From the NCBI GenBank assembly GCA_016716265.1, contig JADJWQ010000001.1, forward strand, positions 992,001-1,056,000: 64,000 nucleotides of DNA. The letters are read 5' to 3'. A program made the translations under genes and the position numbers. This document shows, one piece after another, positions 39,498-49,349 of this stretch (position 1 is its first letter; every line of letters begins with the position of its first letter). This DNA is from Planctomycetota bacterium (GTDB taxonomy: Bacteria; Planctomycetota; UBA1135; UBA2386). The notes beneath the pieces are model-generated. The model did no database searches. It was not told the origin of the DNA and was given only the letters and a program-made list of their open reading frames with translations.

Positions 39498-40160
39498 CTA
39501 CAGCGACTCCACGACCGGCCTGCCGAACTTGACGTGGAGGTCATGCACCAGCCGCAGACCGATCTGCCCGTCGGTCGGTAGCTCCTCGCGCTTGCCGCGG
39601 TGCACCTCGGTTCCGTTGACCAGGAAGCGCACCTCGTCGCCGCGGACCTCCACACTGAGGCGGTTCCTCGTCACTCCGTCGTCGTCTTCCGGCGCGACGG
39701 CGGCGTGCTCGGTCCAGTTGACGACGTCTTCGGTGTCGTCACCGCCACGGGTCTTGATCAGGAAGTTCCGGTCGCCGCGGACGAGGAAATACGTGTAGCG
39801 CTGGCCCTCACCGTGCACGTCCTGCCCACCGAACGTCAGCCCCGCACCATGCGGGTGGAGACCGGAGTCCAGGTGCGTCACGTCGACGGACAGGCGGTAG
39901 TCGCCGGTCGCGCGCAGGTCCGGGTGCCATAGGCAGGCGTTCGGGCCCGGCCCGGCTTCGACGCCATCCGCGTGCTGGACGAACCGCATCGCCGCGGACT
40001 GCTCGGCGGGGTCATCGGGACGCAGCGACCATCCGGCCGCCAGCGCATCGCGCGGCTCGGCGACGGTCTCGGTCTCGGTCTTGGTCGTGGTCTCGGCCTC
40101 GCCGCCGCAGCCGGCGACGGCAAGCGTCAGCAATCCCGTAAGCAGGGTGCAGGTCTTCAT
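39498..40160 (-). CDS. exported lipoprotein with LamG/DUF1080-like domain
   Basis: A 220-residue predicted lipoprotein (LLTLAVAGCGGE lipobox, Cys near 18). The mature domain has the pattern of concanavalin-like DUF1080 folds: GDYRLSVDVTHLDSG, YTYFLVRGDRNFLIK, DEVRFLVNGTEVHRG and GQIGLRLVHDLHVKFG. A GGAGGA ribosome binding site lies ahead of ATG 40160. It is the last gene of the RND efflux unit, 23 bases after the previous lipoprotein gene. How it would help metal efflux is unknown; a periplasmic or outer-membrane accessory role is inferred only from co-transcription. Confidence 0.7.
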   Translation of the reverse strand: MKTCTLLTGLLTLAVAGCGGEAETTTKTETETVAEPRDALAAGWSLRPDDPAEQSAAMRFVQHADGVEAGPGPNACLWHPDLRATGDYRLSVDVTHLDSGLHPHGAGLTFGGQDVHGEGQRYTYFLVRGDRNFLIKTRGGDDTEDVVNWTEHAAVAPEDDDGVTRNRLSVEVRGDEVRFLVNGTEVHRGKREELPTDGQIGLRLVHDLHVKFGRPVVESL

Positions 40161-40183
40161 CGCTGTTCCTCCGTGGGTGCGGC

Positions 40184-41092
40184 TCAGTGGGAGTGCGGCT
40201 TCAGCACGAACTCCTCGGACGCGAACGCCTGCCCGCCTCGCGAGAAGCGCACGATCACGATCGACTGGAACTCCTTGCCCGTCAGCCAGCTCGCGTCCTC
40301 GCCATCCTGGCTCGGGAAGATGAAGTAGTGAGTCTTGCCGTCATGGATGTTCGGCGTGCCGTCCTCGTCCTCGTTCGTCGTCGTGTCGCGCGGCCGCAGC
40401 GTGACCTTCCGACCTTGCACGTCGACGAACTCGATCTCGACGACCGCGTCGAGCGGCAGGTCGAACGGCCTCTCGCGGCCGGCATCCTCGGCCAACCACA
40501 GCTCGAGGTCGCCCTTGTCGTCGTGGAGCTTGAGCTCCAGGTAGCCCTTCGTCTCGCCGCCCGAGAACGTGGCCGGGACGCCGTGGTGCGGGCCTTCGAC
40601 GTGCTCGTGCCCGTGACCGCTCAGCGGTAGCGACGCACGTTCGTCGGTACCGTCCGCGCGCAGCCGCAGCACGACCCGGAACGGCGTCTTGTCGCCCTTC
40701 CGCGGCGTGACGTGGAAGTGCAGCCGGCCGCCTCCGGGCAGACCCTTTTCGGAGGAGCTGAGCTGCGTGCCGTCCTCGCTCTCGACCCACAGGTAGGCGT
40801 TGAGGCTCTGGAGGTCCGTGTCCGACATGCCGGTGCCGTAGACCTCGAGCGCGCCCTCCTTGCCGGGCACGAGCTCGCCGAGACGCACGATGCGGAACTC
40901 CCTGCCGGCCACCGTCAACTTGCCGAGGTCGGTCGCCGTGCCGTGGCCGTCGCCGGGTGGCGTCCGGGCCTGGCCGGTGCCCGGCTGGCCAGAGCCCCCC
41001 GGCGCAGGCTGCTGCTGGTCGTCGCCGCACGCGGCGAGCAGCGTCGCGAGCAGCGTGGCGAGGATGGGGGACAGGGTCGGGTGGCGCTTCAT
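40184..41092 (-). CDS. exported lipoprotein of the efflux unit
   Basis: A 302-residue predicted lipoprotein (LATLLAACGDDQ). The body is beta-rich with His-containing loops, notably GHGHEHVEGPHHGVP near the middle and a C-terminal LKPHSH, consistent with metal contact. The string KTHYFIFPSQDGEDASWLT is distinctive but I do not recognise a family. Its ATG at 41092 overlaps the stop of the RND pump gene (ATGA), so its translation is coupled to that of the pump. Confidence 0.7.
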   Translation of the reverse strand: MKRHPTLSPILATLLATLLAACGDDQQQPAPGGSGQPGTGQARTPPGDGHGTATDLGKLTVAGREFRIVRLGELVPGKEGALEVYGTGMSDTDLQSLNAYLWVESEDGTQLSSSEKGLPGGGRLHFHVTPRKGDKTPFRVVLRLRADGTDERASLPLSGHGHEHVEGPHHGVPATFSGGETKGYLELKLHDDKGDLELWLAEDAGRERPFDLPLDAVVEIEFVDVQGRKVTLRPRDTTTNEDEDGTPNIHDGKTHYFIFPSQDGEDASWLTGKEFQSIVIVRFSRGGQAFASEEFVLKPHSH

Positions 41093-44000
41093 CGCGGGTC
41101 TCCTTGGGGAACGGGTTGCTCGAGGGTCTCGGTCGTGCGCGTGCGGGGGCCGCCGCCGAACATCTGGAACGCGACGGGCACGACGAACAGATTCAGGAAG
41201 GTGCTGGTGACGAGGCCGCCGAGGATGACGACGGCGATCGGGTATTGGAGCTCGCTGCCGATCTCGCCCTTGGCGAGGACGAGCGGGATCAGCGCGAGCG
41301 CGGAGCTGAGCGCGGTCATCAGGATCGGCACGAGGCGCTCTCGAGCGCCTCGTTGCACGGCGTCCTGCTTGGGCACGCCCTCCTCTTCCATCAGATGGTA
41401 GTAGTGCGAGATCAGCAGGAGGCCATTGCGGCATGCGACACCGGCAAGCCCGATGAAGCCGACCAGCGCCGAGATAGAGACGACCGGCGCCACGTAGCCA
41501 CCCCCGCCGAACAGCCCCGTGATGTTGCCGAGCAGGCTCGGGGAATCCGCGATGAACAGCGCCGCCACCCCGCCCACCAGTGCCAGCGGCAGGTTCAGCA
41601 GGACGAGGAGCACGGGGCGCACCAGGCCGAACGCCGAGTAGAGGATGACGATGATCAGCGCGAGCACGCCGATCGACGCCCACAGGATGCGACGGCTGGC
41701 TTCCTCCTGCGCCTCGAACTGGCCGCCGTACTCGACGTAGACGCCCTCGTGCCGCGCGACGATCGGATCGACGCGGCTGCGGATCGACTCGACGAGGTCG
41801 CCCAGGTTGTGCCCTTCTGCGACGTTGCAGGAGATCACCGCCTTGCGTCGGACGTTCTCGCGCGTGATCAGGCTCGAGGCCTGCTCCTCGTAGACCTCGG
41901 CGACGGTCTCGACGCGGACGATCGCGCCGGAGGGCGCCTGCAGCGGGAAGCGCTGCACGTCCTCCAGCGTCTGCCGCGCGGTGTCCGCGAGCCGCAGCAC
42001 GATGTCGAGGCGGGCCGAGCCCCGGTTCACGACGCCGACCGTGCGGCCCAGGAACGCGGTCTCGAGCTGCTCGGCGGCGTCGGCCGGCGTCAAGCCGAAG
42101 TGCGCGAGCCGGTCGCGATCGAAGCGGATCGGCAGCGTGTCGGACAACACCTCGCGATTCGCGACGAGATCGCGGACCCCGGGCAGCGGACGCAGCACAC
42201 GCTCGATGTCCTTCGCGATCGCGCGGAGCTCGTCGAGATCGTCCCCGAACACCTTGATCGCGACGGCGGCGGGAGTGCCCGACAGGATGTGCGACAACCG
42301 GTGGCCGATCGGTCCACCGATCTGCGAGGTCACGCCCGGCGTCGCGTCGAGCAATTCGACGAGCGCGCGGCGCACCGCCTGGACGTCGGCGCCAGGGCGC
42401 AGCCGGATATCGACCTCGCTGGCGCTGACCGGCTCGGCGTGCTCGTCCTGTTCGGCGCGGCCGGTGCGGCGCGTCACGGCCGCGACGCCGTCGATCTGGC
42501 CGGCCTGCAGCTCGATGCGCTGTGCGATGCGGTCCGACTCCGGCAGTGACGTGCCCGCGGGAGTGTTGAGGAACAGCGTGATGCTGCCCTCGTTGAATTC
42601 CGGCAGGAACGACGAGCCGAAGCTCGCGGCCAGCGCGAAGGCGAGGGCCAGCAGGGCTCCCGATCCGCCCAGCACGACCGCGCGGGCACGGAGTGCGCGC
42701 TCGAGCGCGCTGCCGTAGACCCGCTTCAGCCACCGCACGAGCCAGCCTTCCCGCTCGCCGTGGATCGCCGGAGCGTCGCGCAGCAGGAAATAGCACAGGA
42801 CCGGCGTCACGGTCATCGCGACGATGAGCGAAGCACCGAGGCTGATCACGTAGGCGGCGCCCAGGGGCCGGAAGAAGCGCCCCTCGACGCCACCGAGAAA
42901 GAACAGCGGCACGAACACGAGGATGATCACCGCCGTGGCCAGCAGGATCGCCTGGCGGACCTCGACGCTGGCCTCGTAGACGACGTGCAGGATCGAGTGC
43001 CGGTCGCCCTCCGGTCGCGCCGCGTTCTGACGCAGCCTGCGGAACACGTTCTCGACGTCGACGATCGCATCGTCCACGAGCGAACCGATGGCGACCGCGA
43101 TGCCGCCGAGCGTCATCACGTTCACGGTGGCGCCGAAGCCGTCGAGCACGAGCAGCGCCGCGCCGAGCGACAGCGGCAGCGCCGTGAGCGTGATCAACGT
43201 GGTGCGGACGTTGAGCAGGAACAGGAACAGGATGATCAGGACGAAGATCGCCGCATCCAGCAGCGCCGACATTACATTGTCGACCGCCACGCCGATGAAG
43301 TCCGCCTGCCGGAAGATCGCGCGCTCGAGCTGGGCTCCCTCGGGCAGCGTCGTCTCGAACGCATCGAGCACGGCGTCGATGCGAGCAGTCAATTCGAGCG
43401 TATTGGCGTTCGGGTTGCGCTGCACGGTGAGGATCACCGCCGGCTGGCCGCCTGCCGATCCGGTGCCACGCCGCGGCGCCCCGGCGATGCCGACCTCGGC
43501 GACCTGGGACAGGCGCACCGCCGTGCCCTTCCACTCGCCGACGACGGTCGCAGCGATGTCCTCCGCATTCCGGACCCGTGTCTCGGGACGCAGCGGTAGC
43601 TCACGGCCACCGACGTTCGCAAGGTAGCCCGCGCCGACCGGAGCGTGGGCGGCCGCGGTCGCGCGCTCGACGTCCTCCAGCGTCAGCCCGTATCGCAGCA
43701 GGCTCTCTGGCCTCACCTGGATCTGGAACTGCGGCAGCTCGCCGCCGAGCGCCGTCACCTGTGCCACGCCGGTGACCGCGAGCAGACGCGGCCGCAGATC
43801 GAACTCGGCAATGCGCCGTAGCTCGAGCGGCAAGACCTGCTCCTCCCGACTCGTGAGGCCGAGCAGCATCACCTCGCCGGCGATACTCGCCACCGGCGTC
43901 ATCTCGGGCGGGTGGATGTTCTCCGGCAGCACGCCCTGTAGCCGCGTCAGTCGCTCGGCGATGAGCTGGCGGTTGCGGTAGATGTCGGCGCCGAAGTCGA

Positions 44001-44289
44001 ACTCGGCCCAGACGATCGACAGACCGAGCGCCGAGCTCGAGCGCAGGCGCCGGAGGCCAGCGATGCCGTTCAGCGCGGTTTCGATCTGGAACGTGACCGC
44101 GCGCTCGACCTCCTCGGGCGCGTAGCCCGGCGCCTCGGTCATGATCGTGACCGTGGGTGCGTTGAGCTCCGGGAAGACCTCGACCGGCATCTGCGGCACG
44201 CGCCACGCGCTGAACGCGACGAGTAGCACCGCGAGACCGAGCACGAGGCCACGCCGTTTCAGGGACCAGCGGATCAGGGCGTTGAGCAT
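41089..44289 (-). CDS. heavy-metal efflux RND pump (CzcA/CusA family)
   Basis: A 1,066-residue inner-membrane pump of the HME-RND class. It shows the usual order: first helix LVLGLAVLLVAFSAWRVP, then VEVFPELNAPTVTIMTEAPG, periplasmic porter domains, and the proton-relay helix with GSLVDDAIVDVENVFRRL. That last motif replaces the Cus-type AIGxxVDAAIVMxEN and the Czc-type DFGxxVDGAVVMVEN, so the ion cannot be settled from it. Length is normal. It lies between the adaptor gene (12-base gap) and a coupled lipoprotein gene (ATGA overlap). It exports a metal cation from periplasm or cytoplasm through the tripartite complex formed with its neighbours. Confidence 0.93.
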   Translation of the reverse strand: MLNALIRWSLKRRGLVLGLAVLLVAFSAWRVPQMPVEVFPELNAPTVTIMTEAPGYAPEEVERAVTFQIETALNGIAGLRRLRSSSALGLSIVWAEFDFGADIYRNRQLIAERLTRLQGVLPENIHPPEMTPVASIAGEVMLLGLTSREEQVLPLELRRIAEFDLRPRLLAVTGVAQVTALGGELPQFQIQVRPESLLRYGLTLEDVERATAAAHAPVGAGYLANVGGRELPLRPETRVRNAEDIAATVVGEWKGTAVRLSQVAEVGIAGAPRRGTGSAGGQPAVILTVQRNPNANTLELTARIDAVLDAFETTLPEGAQLERAIFRQADFIGVAVDNVMSALLDAAIFVLIILFLFLLNVRTTLITLTALPLSLGAALLVLDGFGATVNVMTLGGIAVAIGSLVDDAIVDVENVFRRLRQNAARPEGDRHSILHVVYEASVEVRQAILLATAVIILVFVPLFFLGGVEGRFFRPLGAAYVISLGASLIVAMTVTPVLCYFLLRDAPAIHGEREGWLVRWLKRVYGSALERALRARAVVLGGSGALLALAFALAASFGSSFLPEFNEGSITLFLNTPAGTSLPESDRIAQRIELQAGQIDGVAAVTRRTGRAEQDEHAEPVSASEVDIRLRPGADVQAVRRALVELLDATPGVTSQIGGPIGHRLSHILSGTPAAVAIKVFGDDLDELRAIAKDIERVLRPLPGVRDLVANREVLSDTLPIRFDRDRLAHFGLTPADAAEQLETAFLGRTVGVVNRGSARLDIVLRLADTARQTLEDVQRFPLQAPSGAIVRVETVAEVYEEQASSLITRENVRRKAVISCNVAEGHNLGDLVESIRSRVDPIVARHEGVYVEYGGQFEAQEEASRRILWASIGVLALIIVILYSAFGLVRPVLLVLLNLPLALVGGVAALFIADSPSLLGNITGLFGGGGYVAPVVSISALVGFIGLAGVACRNGLLLISHYYHLMEEEGVPKQDAVQRGARERLVPILMTALSSALALIPLVLAKGEIGSELQYPIAVVILGGLVTSTFLNLFVVPVAFQMFGGGPRTRTTETLEQPVPQGDPR

Positions 44290-44301
44290 GGCGATCTGCG
44301 G

Positions 44302-45702
44302 CTACTTGTGATCCCCGTGCCAGGTGCCGTCGGCGTGGAAATGCACGCCTTCGGGCGCCTTGCCGAGCCCGGTCTGCTTGAGCTGGTGGATCCCGTCCGC
44401 GACCAGCTCGTCACCATCCAGGACACCGGCGATGACCTCGACGAGGTCCGTGGCCCGGGCACCGAGCTCGACCGGCGTGCGGATCACGACGTTCGGATTG
44501 GACGCGTCGCGCTTGAACACGATCGCTTCGAGCCCGTCGAAGACGACGCAGCGCACCGGGATCAAGACCTCCTCGCTGTTGCCGCGCTCGACCAACACGT
44601 GCGCCATGACCGACATGCCGTGAGCGAGAGCGCCGTCCTCGTTGGGAACGACGGCCTCGACGTGCACCATCCGCGTGCCCGCATCGGCGACCGGGATCGG
44701 CGCTGCCAGCTCGGTGTCGACTGGCTGCAGCCGGCGTGACGGAAATTCGAGCCGCACCGGACTGCCGGCCGCGAGCGAACCCTGGTCACCCTCGGGAAGG
44801 TGGCCGCGGAAGCGAAGCTCGCGGGTGTCGAAGACCTGCAGGACCGGGGTACCGGCATCCGCGATCTCACCCTGCGCAGCCGTCAGTTCGACGACGACCC
44901 CGGCAGCCGGAGCGCGGATCGTCAGCTTCTCGATGTCGCGCCAGCGGGGACCTCGCGGGGTGTCCGCGCCGAGCTCTTCCGCGGACACGCCGGTCAGGAC
45001 CGCGAGCGCGTTCATCTGCTCGTTGACGGCCAGCCTCGCCTGGTCGGCCTCGAGCTGCTTCTGCGCGACTCGTGAGACGAGGTCGTCACGGGCGACGGCG
45101 GCGTCCAGCCGGGCCTTGCTCGCCTCCGTGACGTTCCGCCGCGCCTCGATGAGCTCCCTGGCCGGCAGCGGGTTGCCCTCCTCGTCGAGGGCGATGAGCT
45201 CGTCGAGGCGCTTCCGACTCGCCTGCTCGAACGCCTTGGCTTCGCCGAGGTGGATCTCGCTCTCGGCCAGTCGCTCCCGCGCTGCCGCCACTTCGTTGGT
45301 GGCCCGCTCCAGCGTTCGCTCGGCGAGCGCGATGGCGCTCTGCGTCCGCTGCACCTCGGGTGAAGCGAGGGTCGCCAGCACCGCGCCCTCCTCGACTGCC
45401 TGCCAGCGGGGCACGACCGAGAGGATGCGCGCACGCGCCGGCGCTCGCAGCGTCCAGCGATGGCTCTCCGGCACCTCGAGCTCGCCGGGGACCTCGCGCC
45501 AGACACCCAGCCGACCCCGCGTCGCGGACTGATACGTGATGCCGAGGTTGTTGACGACGTCCGGAGGGACATCCAGTCGGTTCGTCACCGCTGGGGCCGC
45601 CTCCTGCTGCTGGTTGTCGATCTGCTTCTCGGAGCAACCCGGTAGCGCGAGGATGCCACCGCAGAGGCTCAGACCGGCGATGGTCCGCTTCATCTTGTTC
45701 AT
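44302..45702 (-). CDS. RND efflux periplasmic adaptor (membrane fusion protein)
   Basis: A 466-residue lipid-anchored adaptor (lipobox GILALPGC). The order is barrel-sandwich half (LRAPARARILSVVPRWQAVEEG), long coiled-coil hairpin (about 110-240, AIALAERTLERATNEVAAA), second lipoyl half (LTIRAPAAGVVVELTAAQG) and beta-barrel (ELRFRGHLPEGDQG). A C-terminal extension (DGIHQLKQTGLGKAPEG) is typical for CzcB/CusB-like adaptors. The stop of the TolC-like gene overlaps this ATG by four bases. It joins the RND pump to the outer membrane channel. Confidence 0.9.
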   Translation of the reverse strand: MNKMKRTIAGLSLCGGILALPGCSEKQIDNQQQEAAPAVTNRLDVPPDVVNNLGITYQSATRGRLGVWREVPGELEVPESHRWTLRAPARARILSVVPRWQAVEEGAVLATLASPEVQRTQSAIALAERTLERATNEVAAARERLAESEIHLGEAKAFEQASRKRLDELIALDEEGNPLPARELIEARRNVTEASKARLDAAVARDDLVSRVAQKQLEADQARLAVNEQMNALAVLTGVSAEELGADTPRGPRWRDIEKLTIRAPAAGVVVELTAAQGEIADAGTPVLQVFDTRELRFRGHLPEGDQGSLAAGSPVRLEFPSRRLQPVDTELAAPIPVADAGTRMVHVEAVVPNEDGALAHGMSVMAHVLVERGNSEEVLIPVRCVVFDGLEAIVFKRDASNPNVVIRTPVELGARATDLVEVIAGVLDGDELVADGIHQLKQTGLGKAPEGVHFHADGTWHGDHK

Positions 45703-47138
45703 CGGTTCGTCTCCTCGTCGCCGACTGCGGGCGCTTGCAGCGCGAGCCCGCCAGCGACAGCCGCGCGGAGCCGTGCGACAGCGACCTGCTCTTCGAGCTG
45801 CAGCACGCGCGCGCGCGCCCGCCCGATGGCGCGCTGCGCGGCCAGCACCTCGACCACGCTCGCCTGCCCGGTGCGCAACCGGACCTCGAGCGATCGGGCA
45901 GCCGCCTCGGCGTCGCCGAGCGCGCCGCCCCGATGGAGCTCGAGCACCCGCTCGGCAGCGCGCACGTCGTCGCGGGCCCGCGCCTCCCGATGGGCGGCGC
46001 CGAGCAGCGTGCGCTGATAGCTCTCGCGCGCGAGATCGCGCGACTCCTCGGCAGCCGCAATGTTGCCGCGATTGCGATCGAACAGCGGCAAGGTCACGCC
46101 GATACCTGGACCGACCATCGGATCGCCGCGGTCGCTCTCGAACTGGACACCCAGGTTGATCCCCGGGTACTGCTTGCTGATCTCCAGTCGCAGCCGAGCC
46201 TCCGCGGCGGCATGCTCCGCTTCGGCGGCGCGAAGCTCAGGCAGACGCAGCAACGTCTCGCGCGCGGGCTCGCCCAGATCCGGAAGCTGCCCGGCCCCGT
46301 CCACGGCGAAGTCCACCGGCGCATCGGGCAGCAGACCGAGCAGCTCGAGCAGCTCGCGGCGGCTGCGGATGGCCTGGCTGCGCACGTCCTCCACGGCTGC
46401 GGCCGCCTCGTCCCGCTCGGTCCTCGCCAGGAACACCGCGGCGGAATCCACCTCACCGGAGTCACGCAGGCGCTCGACCCACCCAACCACCTCGCCGCTC
46501 ACGGTGGCGACCTGGTCCAGCACGGCCTGCTCTCGACGCAGACGCGCCAACCGCAGGAACGCAGCTCGGACCTCGAGCAGCGTGTCCACCTCGAGGTCGA
46601 TGAGCTCCAGGCTCTTCGCCGTCAGCCGGGCCTCCGCGAGGTCGCATTGCGCGTCCCGTGTGCCCCACAGCGGCAGCTGCCAGCTGAGGTTGATCGGGAA
46701 GATGACCTCCGAGTTCCGCACGGAAACGCGTGGCCCGACGAACAGCTGGGGATTCTCGAGGATGCCGGCCTGCAGGACCTGCGCACCAGCGATGCGCGCA
46801 TCCGCCCGCGCCGCGCGCAGCGTGGGCGAGAAGAACAGCGCCAGCGCGTTGGCCTCACCCAGGCTGAGGCCGTCCTCGATGCGCACCGCGGCCTCGAGCG
46901 GGAACCACTCCGCCCGCCAGGGCCCGACGGCGTCGACATGGACGTCCTGCTCGGCTCGCTGACTCAGCGCGCGCAGGACGTTCTCCGGCTCCAGGGGATC
47001 CGGCTCGTAGCTGACGCACGCGGACAGTGCGAGCACGGCGGCTCCGACGAGCGCACGCCGGCGCGCCCGGCGACGACACGTCGTCGCGTGCCGCCCGATC
47101 TGCGAGGGCTCTAGGAGCCCGGAGAGTTCCGGATCCAC
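45699..47138 (-). CDS. TolC-family outer membrane efflux protein
   Basis: A 479-residue outer membrane factor with a lipoprotein-type N terminus (LVGAAVLALSAC), as in CzcC/CusC. Two repeats of the TolC helical-barrel pattern are visible (GLSLGEANALALFFSPTL with ARADARIAGAQVLQAGI, and the second around PELRAAEAEHAAAEAR and NLGVQFESDRGDP). It is the outermost piece of the tripartite pump and is encoded immediately before the adaptor with a 4-base overlap. An alternative start inside the long n-region cannot be excluded. Confidence 0.88.
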   Translation of the reverse strand: MDPELSGLLEPSQIGRHATTCRRRARRRALVGAAVLALSACVSYEPDPLEPENVLRALSQRAEQDVHVDAVGPWRAEWFPLEAAVRIEDGLSLGEANALALFFSPTLRAARADARIAGAQVLQAGILENPQLFVGPRVSVRNSEVIFPINLSWQLPLWGTRDAQCDLAEARLTAKSLELIDLEVDTLLEVRAAFLRLARLRREQAVLDQVATVSGEVVGWVERLRDSGEVDSAAVFLARTERDEAAAAVEDVRSQAIRSRRELLELLGLLPDAPVDFAVDGAGQLPDLGEPARETLLRLPELRAAEAEHAAAEARLRLEISKQYPGINLGVQFESDRGDPMVGPGIGVTLPLFDRNRGNIAAAEESRDLARESYQRTLLGAAHREARARDDVRAAERVLELHRGGALGDAEAAARSLEVRLRTGQASVVEVLAAQRAIGRARARVLQLEEQVAVARLRAAVAGGLALQAPAVGDEETNR

Positions 47139-47220
47139 ATGCTGCTCCCAACTTGATCGTCGAGTTCACCCGGTCACGACAGACCGGGTGCGGTCGGCGC
47201 AGCCGGGCTGCGCCTCGAGC

Positions 47221-47682
47221 TCAGACGATCGCGGGAGGAGCCCTGGGCTGGGCTGGAGCGCGAGGTGGTGGTCGACCTCGGACGCGCCTCGGCGTCTCCA
47301 GGGGGCGAACGACGACGACGATGTCCCAGGCGCCCAGGTCGCCGACCGGCAACGCCGGCTGCGCATGGAAGTCGACCGACGACGATGGTCCGGGCAGTTG
47401 ATCCAGCTGCTTGCCCAGGTGGTCTTCTGCCGGGTGCGGCGGATGCGAGTCGTCGTCGGCGTCACCCGCAGCGAGCTCGCCAGCGGGAGCGTGCGGATGG
47501 GAATGCGGATGGGCGTGCGCGTGCGCGTGATGGTGCGCGTGGTCGTGGTGATGGTGCGCGACCAACCCGGTGACCGCATCTGCGTGCCCGTGAGTGTGAT
47601 CCTCACGGGCGAGATGGAGCGGAACGAGCAGCGGTTGCAGCACGAGGCACACGCTGACGACGACTCCGAGGAGCCGCTGCAT
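47221..47682 (-). CDS. His-rich exported protein at the head of the efflux unit
   Basis: A 153-residue protein. The N terminus (MQRLLGVVVSVCLVLQPLLV) is a signal peptide. It is followed by a histidine cluster HHHHDHAHHHAHAHAHPHSH and a second patch around DDDSHPPHPAEDH, a plausible zinc, nickel or copper sink. The C terminus is Arg/Pro-rich. An ATG nine codons upstream (47709) is possible. It is followed after 82 bases by the TolC-like gene, so it probably belongs to the unit and could buffer or hand over metal in the periplasm. Confidence 0.7.
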   Translation of the reverse strand: MQRLLGVVVSVCLVLQPLLVPLHLAREDHTHGHADAVTGLVAHHHHDHAHHHAHAHAHPHSHPHAPAGELAAGDADDDSHPPHPAEDHLGKQLDQLPGPSSSVDFHAQPALPVGDLGAWDIVVVVRPLETPRRVRGRPPPRAPAQPRAPPAIV

Positions 47683-48086
47683 CGCGCTGGTTCTCGATCC
47701 GTGCTGCATCTTCGTCGTCGGGGTCGCCGCTTTGCTGCTCTGACAGCATCCGCCGCGGCGCGGACCTTCGTGGAACCGGAACCGACGGGCAAGCGAAATC
47801 GCCTCCCAGCGGTGCGGGGTTCCTCGACGGCCTGGTCGCCCCGGCCGGGCCGACTGTCTGCAGTTCGCCGGCACGCACGGCGGTGATCGAGTCGTCCGCC
47901 CTCCGGGAACGTCGGGCTCTGCGAACCCGGTAGGGAATCGGTGGTCCAACGGCCGCAAGTCCTTGTCGCCGCTCGAGGGCTTCCGGCTGGACGAGCCGTC
48001 CGACGCACTTGGCGGTAGTCGGGCGCTCTGCCCCGACTCCCTCCGCGGCGCATCACCGACGCAGACCCTTGCTCAGCAGCAAGAAG
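47683..48086. other. promoter side of the efflux unit and repeat flank
   Basis: About 400 bases without a supported gene. The right part, from about 47918, resembles diverged forms of the flank repeated at 49,350 and 62,031 (GCGAACCCG, GGTCCAACGG, CGCAAGTC in order). The left part must hold the promoter of the efflux unit. Confidence 0.45.
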
Positions 48087-48130
48087 TGGTCGGAGCGAGG
48101 GGATCCGAACCTCCGACCCCCGCACCCCAT
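48087..48130 (-). repeat. tRNA-Pro 3'-end direct repeat, copy b (candidate attachment site)
   Basis: On the minus strand this reads ATGGGGTGCGGGGGTCGG, GGTTCGGATCC, CGCTCCGACCA. It matches the other copies, with T-loop changes. The similarity to copies d and e continues for about 60 bases beyond the core on the high-coordinate side (through GCCGCAGGTCG and CAGCCGGAG). Confidence 0.65.
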
Positions 48131-48240
48131 CGCCTCCACGGGGCTCCACCGGGTGGCCGCCGCAGGTCGAGCAACAGCCGGAGATGGCGTGCCTACCCGA
48201 GGCTGGCGACGTCTCGCCAGGTGGCAAGCCGTCGCTCGTG

Positions 48241-48516
48241 ATCAACGTGGTGAACGTGCTCGACGAGCTCGTGGAACGTATGCAGCCGGAAGCGCTCGCG
48301 AACTGCGCCGGGTCGCAGCCGGTGCCGGATCCGCAACGGGTCGGCTACCTGCTCGATCAGCTCGGCCAGCCAGAGCTCGCCGAGAACCTGCTCCGTGCGA
48401 TCGCCGCCCAACGGCTGCGCACCGTCCTGCCGGCGCCCGAGCGCGCCCGCGGTCGACGCAATGCCGATCCGCGCTGGCGCGTGATCCCCAACTGGAAGTC
48501 CGAGATCGACCGATGA
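48241..48516 (+). pseudogene. truncated AbiEi antitoxin (C-terminal remnant)
   Basis: The reading frame VINVVNVLDELVERMQPEAL, RVGYLLDQLGQPELAENLL and RRNADPRWRVIPNWKSEIDR matches the C-terminal third of the intact AbiEi at 62,602-63,390 and, more closely, the remnant at 61,626-62,008. The N-terminal helix-turn-helix and the middle domain are gone; the tRNA-like repeat copy b lies directly upstream, where the missing part would be. The stop overlaps the toxin start as in the intact pair. Confidence 0.7.
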
Positions 48517-49228
48517 TCCCCCGCGCCAACATCACCGCCTGGCGCGCGTCAGCCCCGTGGCCGACCGATGCCCAGGTCGAGCAGGATCTCGTGATCTCGC
48601 GCGCGCTGGCCGAGCTCTACTCGCATCCTGCGCTCCGCGATTCACTGGCGACCCGCGGCGGCACCGCGCTGCACGAGCTGTTGCTGGCGGCGCCGGGACG
48701 CCACTCGGAGGACATCGATCTCGTGCAGACTGCGCCCGGCCCGATCGGTCCGGCCCTCGACGTCATCCGCGAAGCGCTCGATCCGTGGCTCGGCACGCCT
48801 GGTGTCGGTGCACTGGCTCGCCGCGGGTTCCGCGTGTCGAGTCCCTGATACTCCGGCGCCGCGCAGATCCTGACCTACTCGCCGACCGAGCCGCTGGGCA
48901 CCAAGCTGCGGGCCCTCTACCGACGCAAGAAGGGGCGCGACCTGTTCGACCTGCGGCAGGCCCTCACGCAGTTGCCCGTGGACGATGCCGGCGTCGTCCT
49001 GGTCTTCGGCGAGTATATGGAGCGGGCCGGGCTTCCAGTCACGCGGCGCAATTCGAGCGCAATCTGGCGCAGAGGGAGCGTGTGCCCGAGTTCCTCGGCG
49101 ATGTGTTGCCGCTCATGCCGGGCGACGGCGCCTACGAACCCGCGACGGCGTTGTCCCTCGTCCGGCATCGCCTCAACGAGCGCCTACCCGGCAAGCCGTG
49201 GCGCGCGAAGGCAAACGCGGAGTCCTGA
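48513..49228 (+). pseudogene. decayed AbiEii toxin
   Basis: It opens like the intact toxin at 63,387: MIPRANITAWRASAP, DAQVEQDLVISRALAELYS, RGGTALHELLLAAP, HSEDIDLVQT. The nucleotidyltransferase site is still readable. The frame ends at a stop at 48,846-48,848. After a gap, EPLGTKLRALYRRKKGRDLF, QLPVDDAGVV and then, in another frame, QRERVPEFLGDVLPLMPGD and RHRLNERLPGKPWRAKAN continue to the stop at 49,228. Roughly 85 central residues are missing and at least two frame changes are present. Confidence 0.75.
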
Positions 49229-49349
49229 CCAGCGATCGGATCGACGTCACCAAGCTGCGCCAGGAGGTTCGTGGCCTGGCACGAGTCCGTACGGGCAACG
49301 CATCTGGAGCACGACCCCGTTGGACAGTCGCTCGTCCCGCCGCGCCTGG

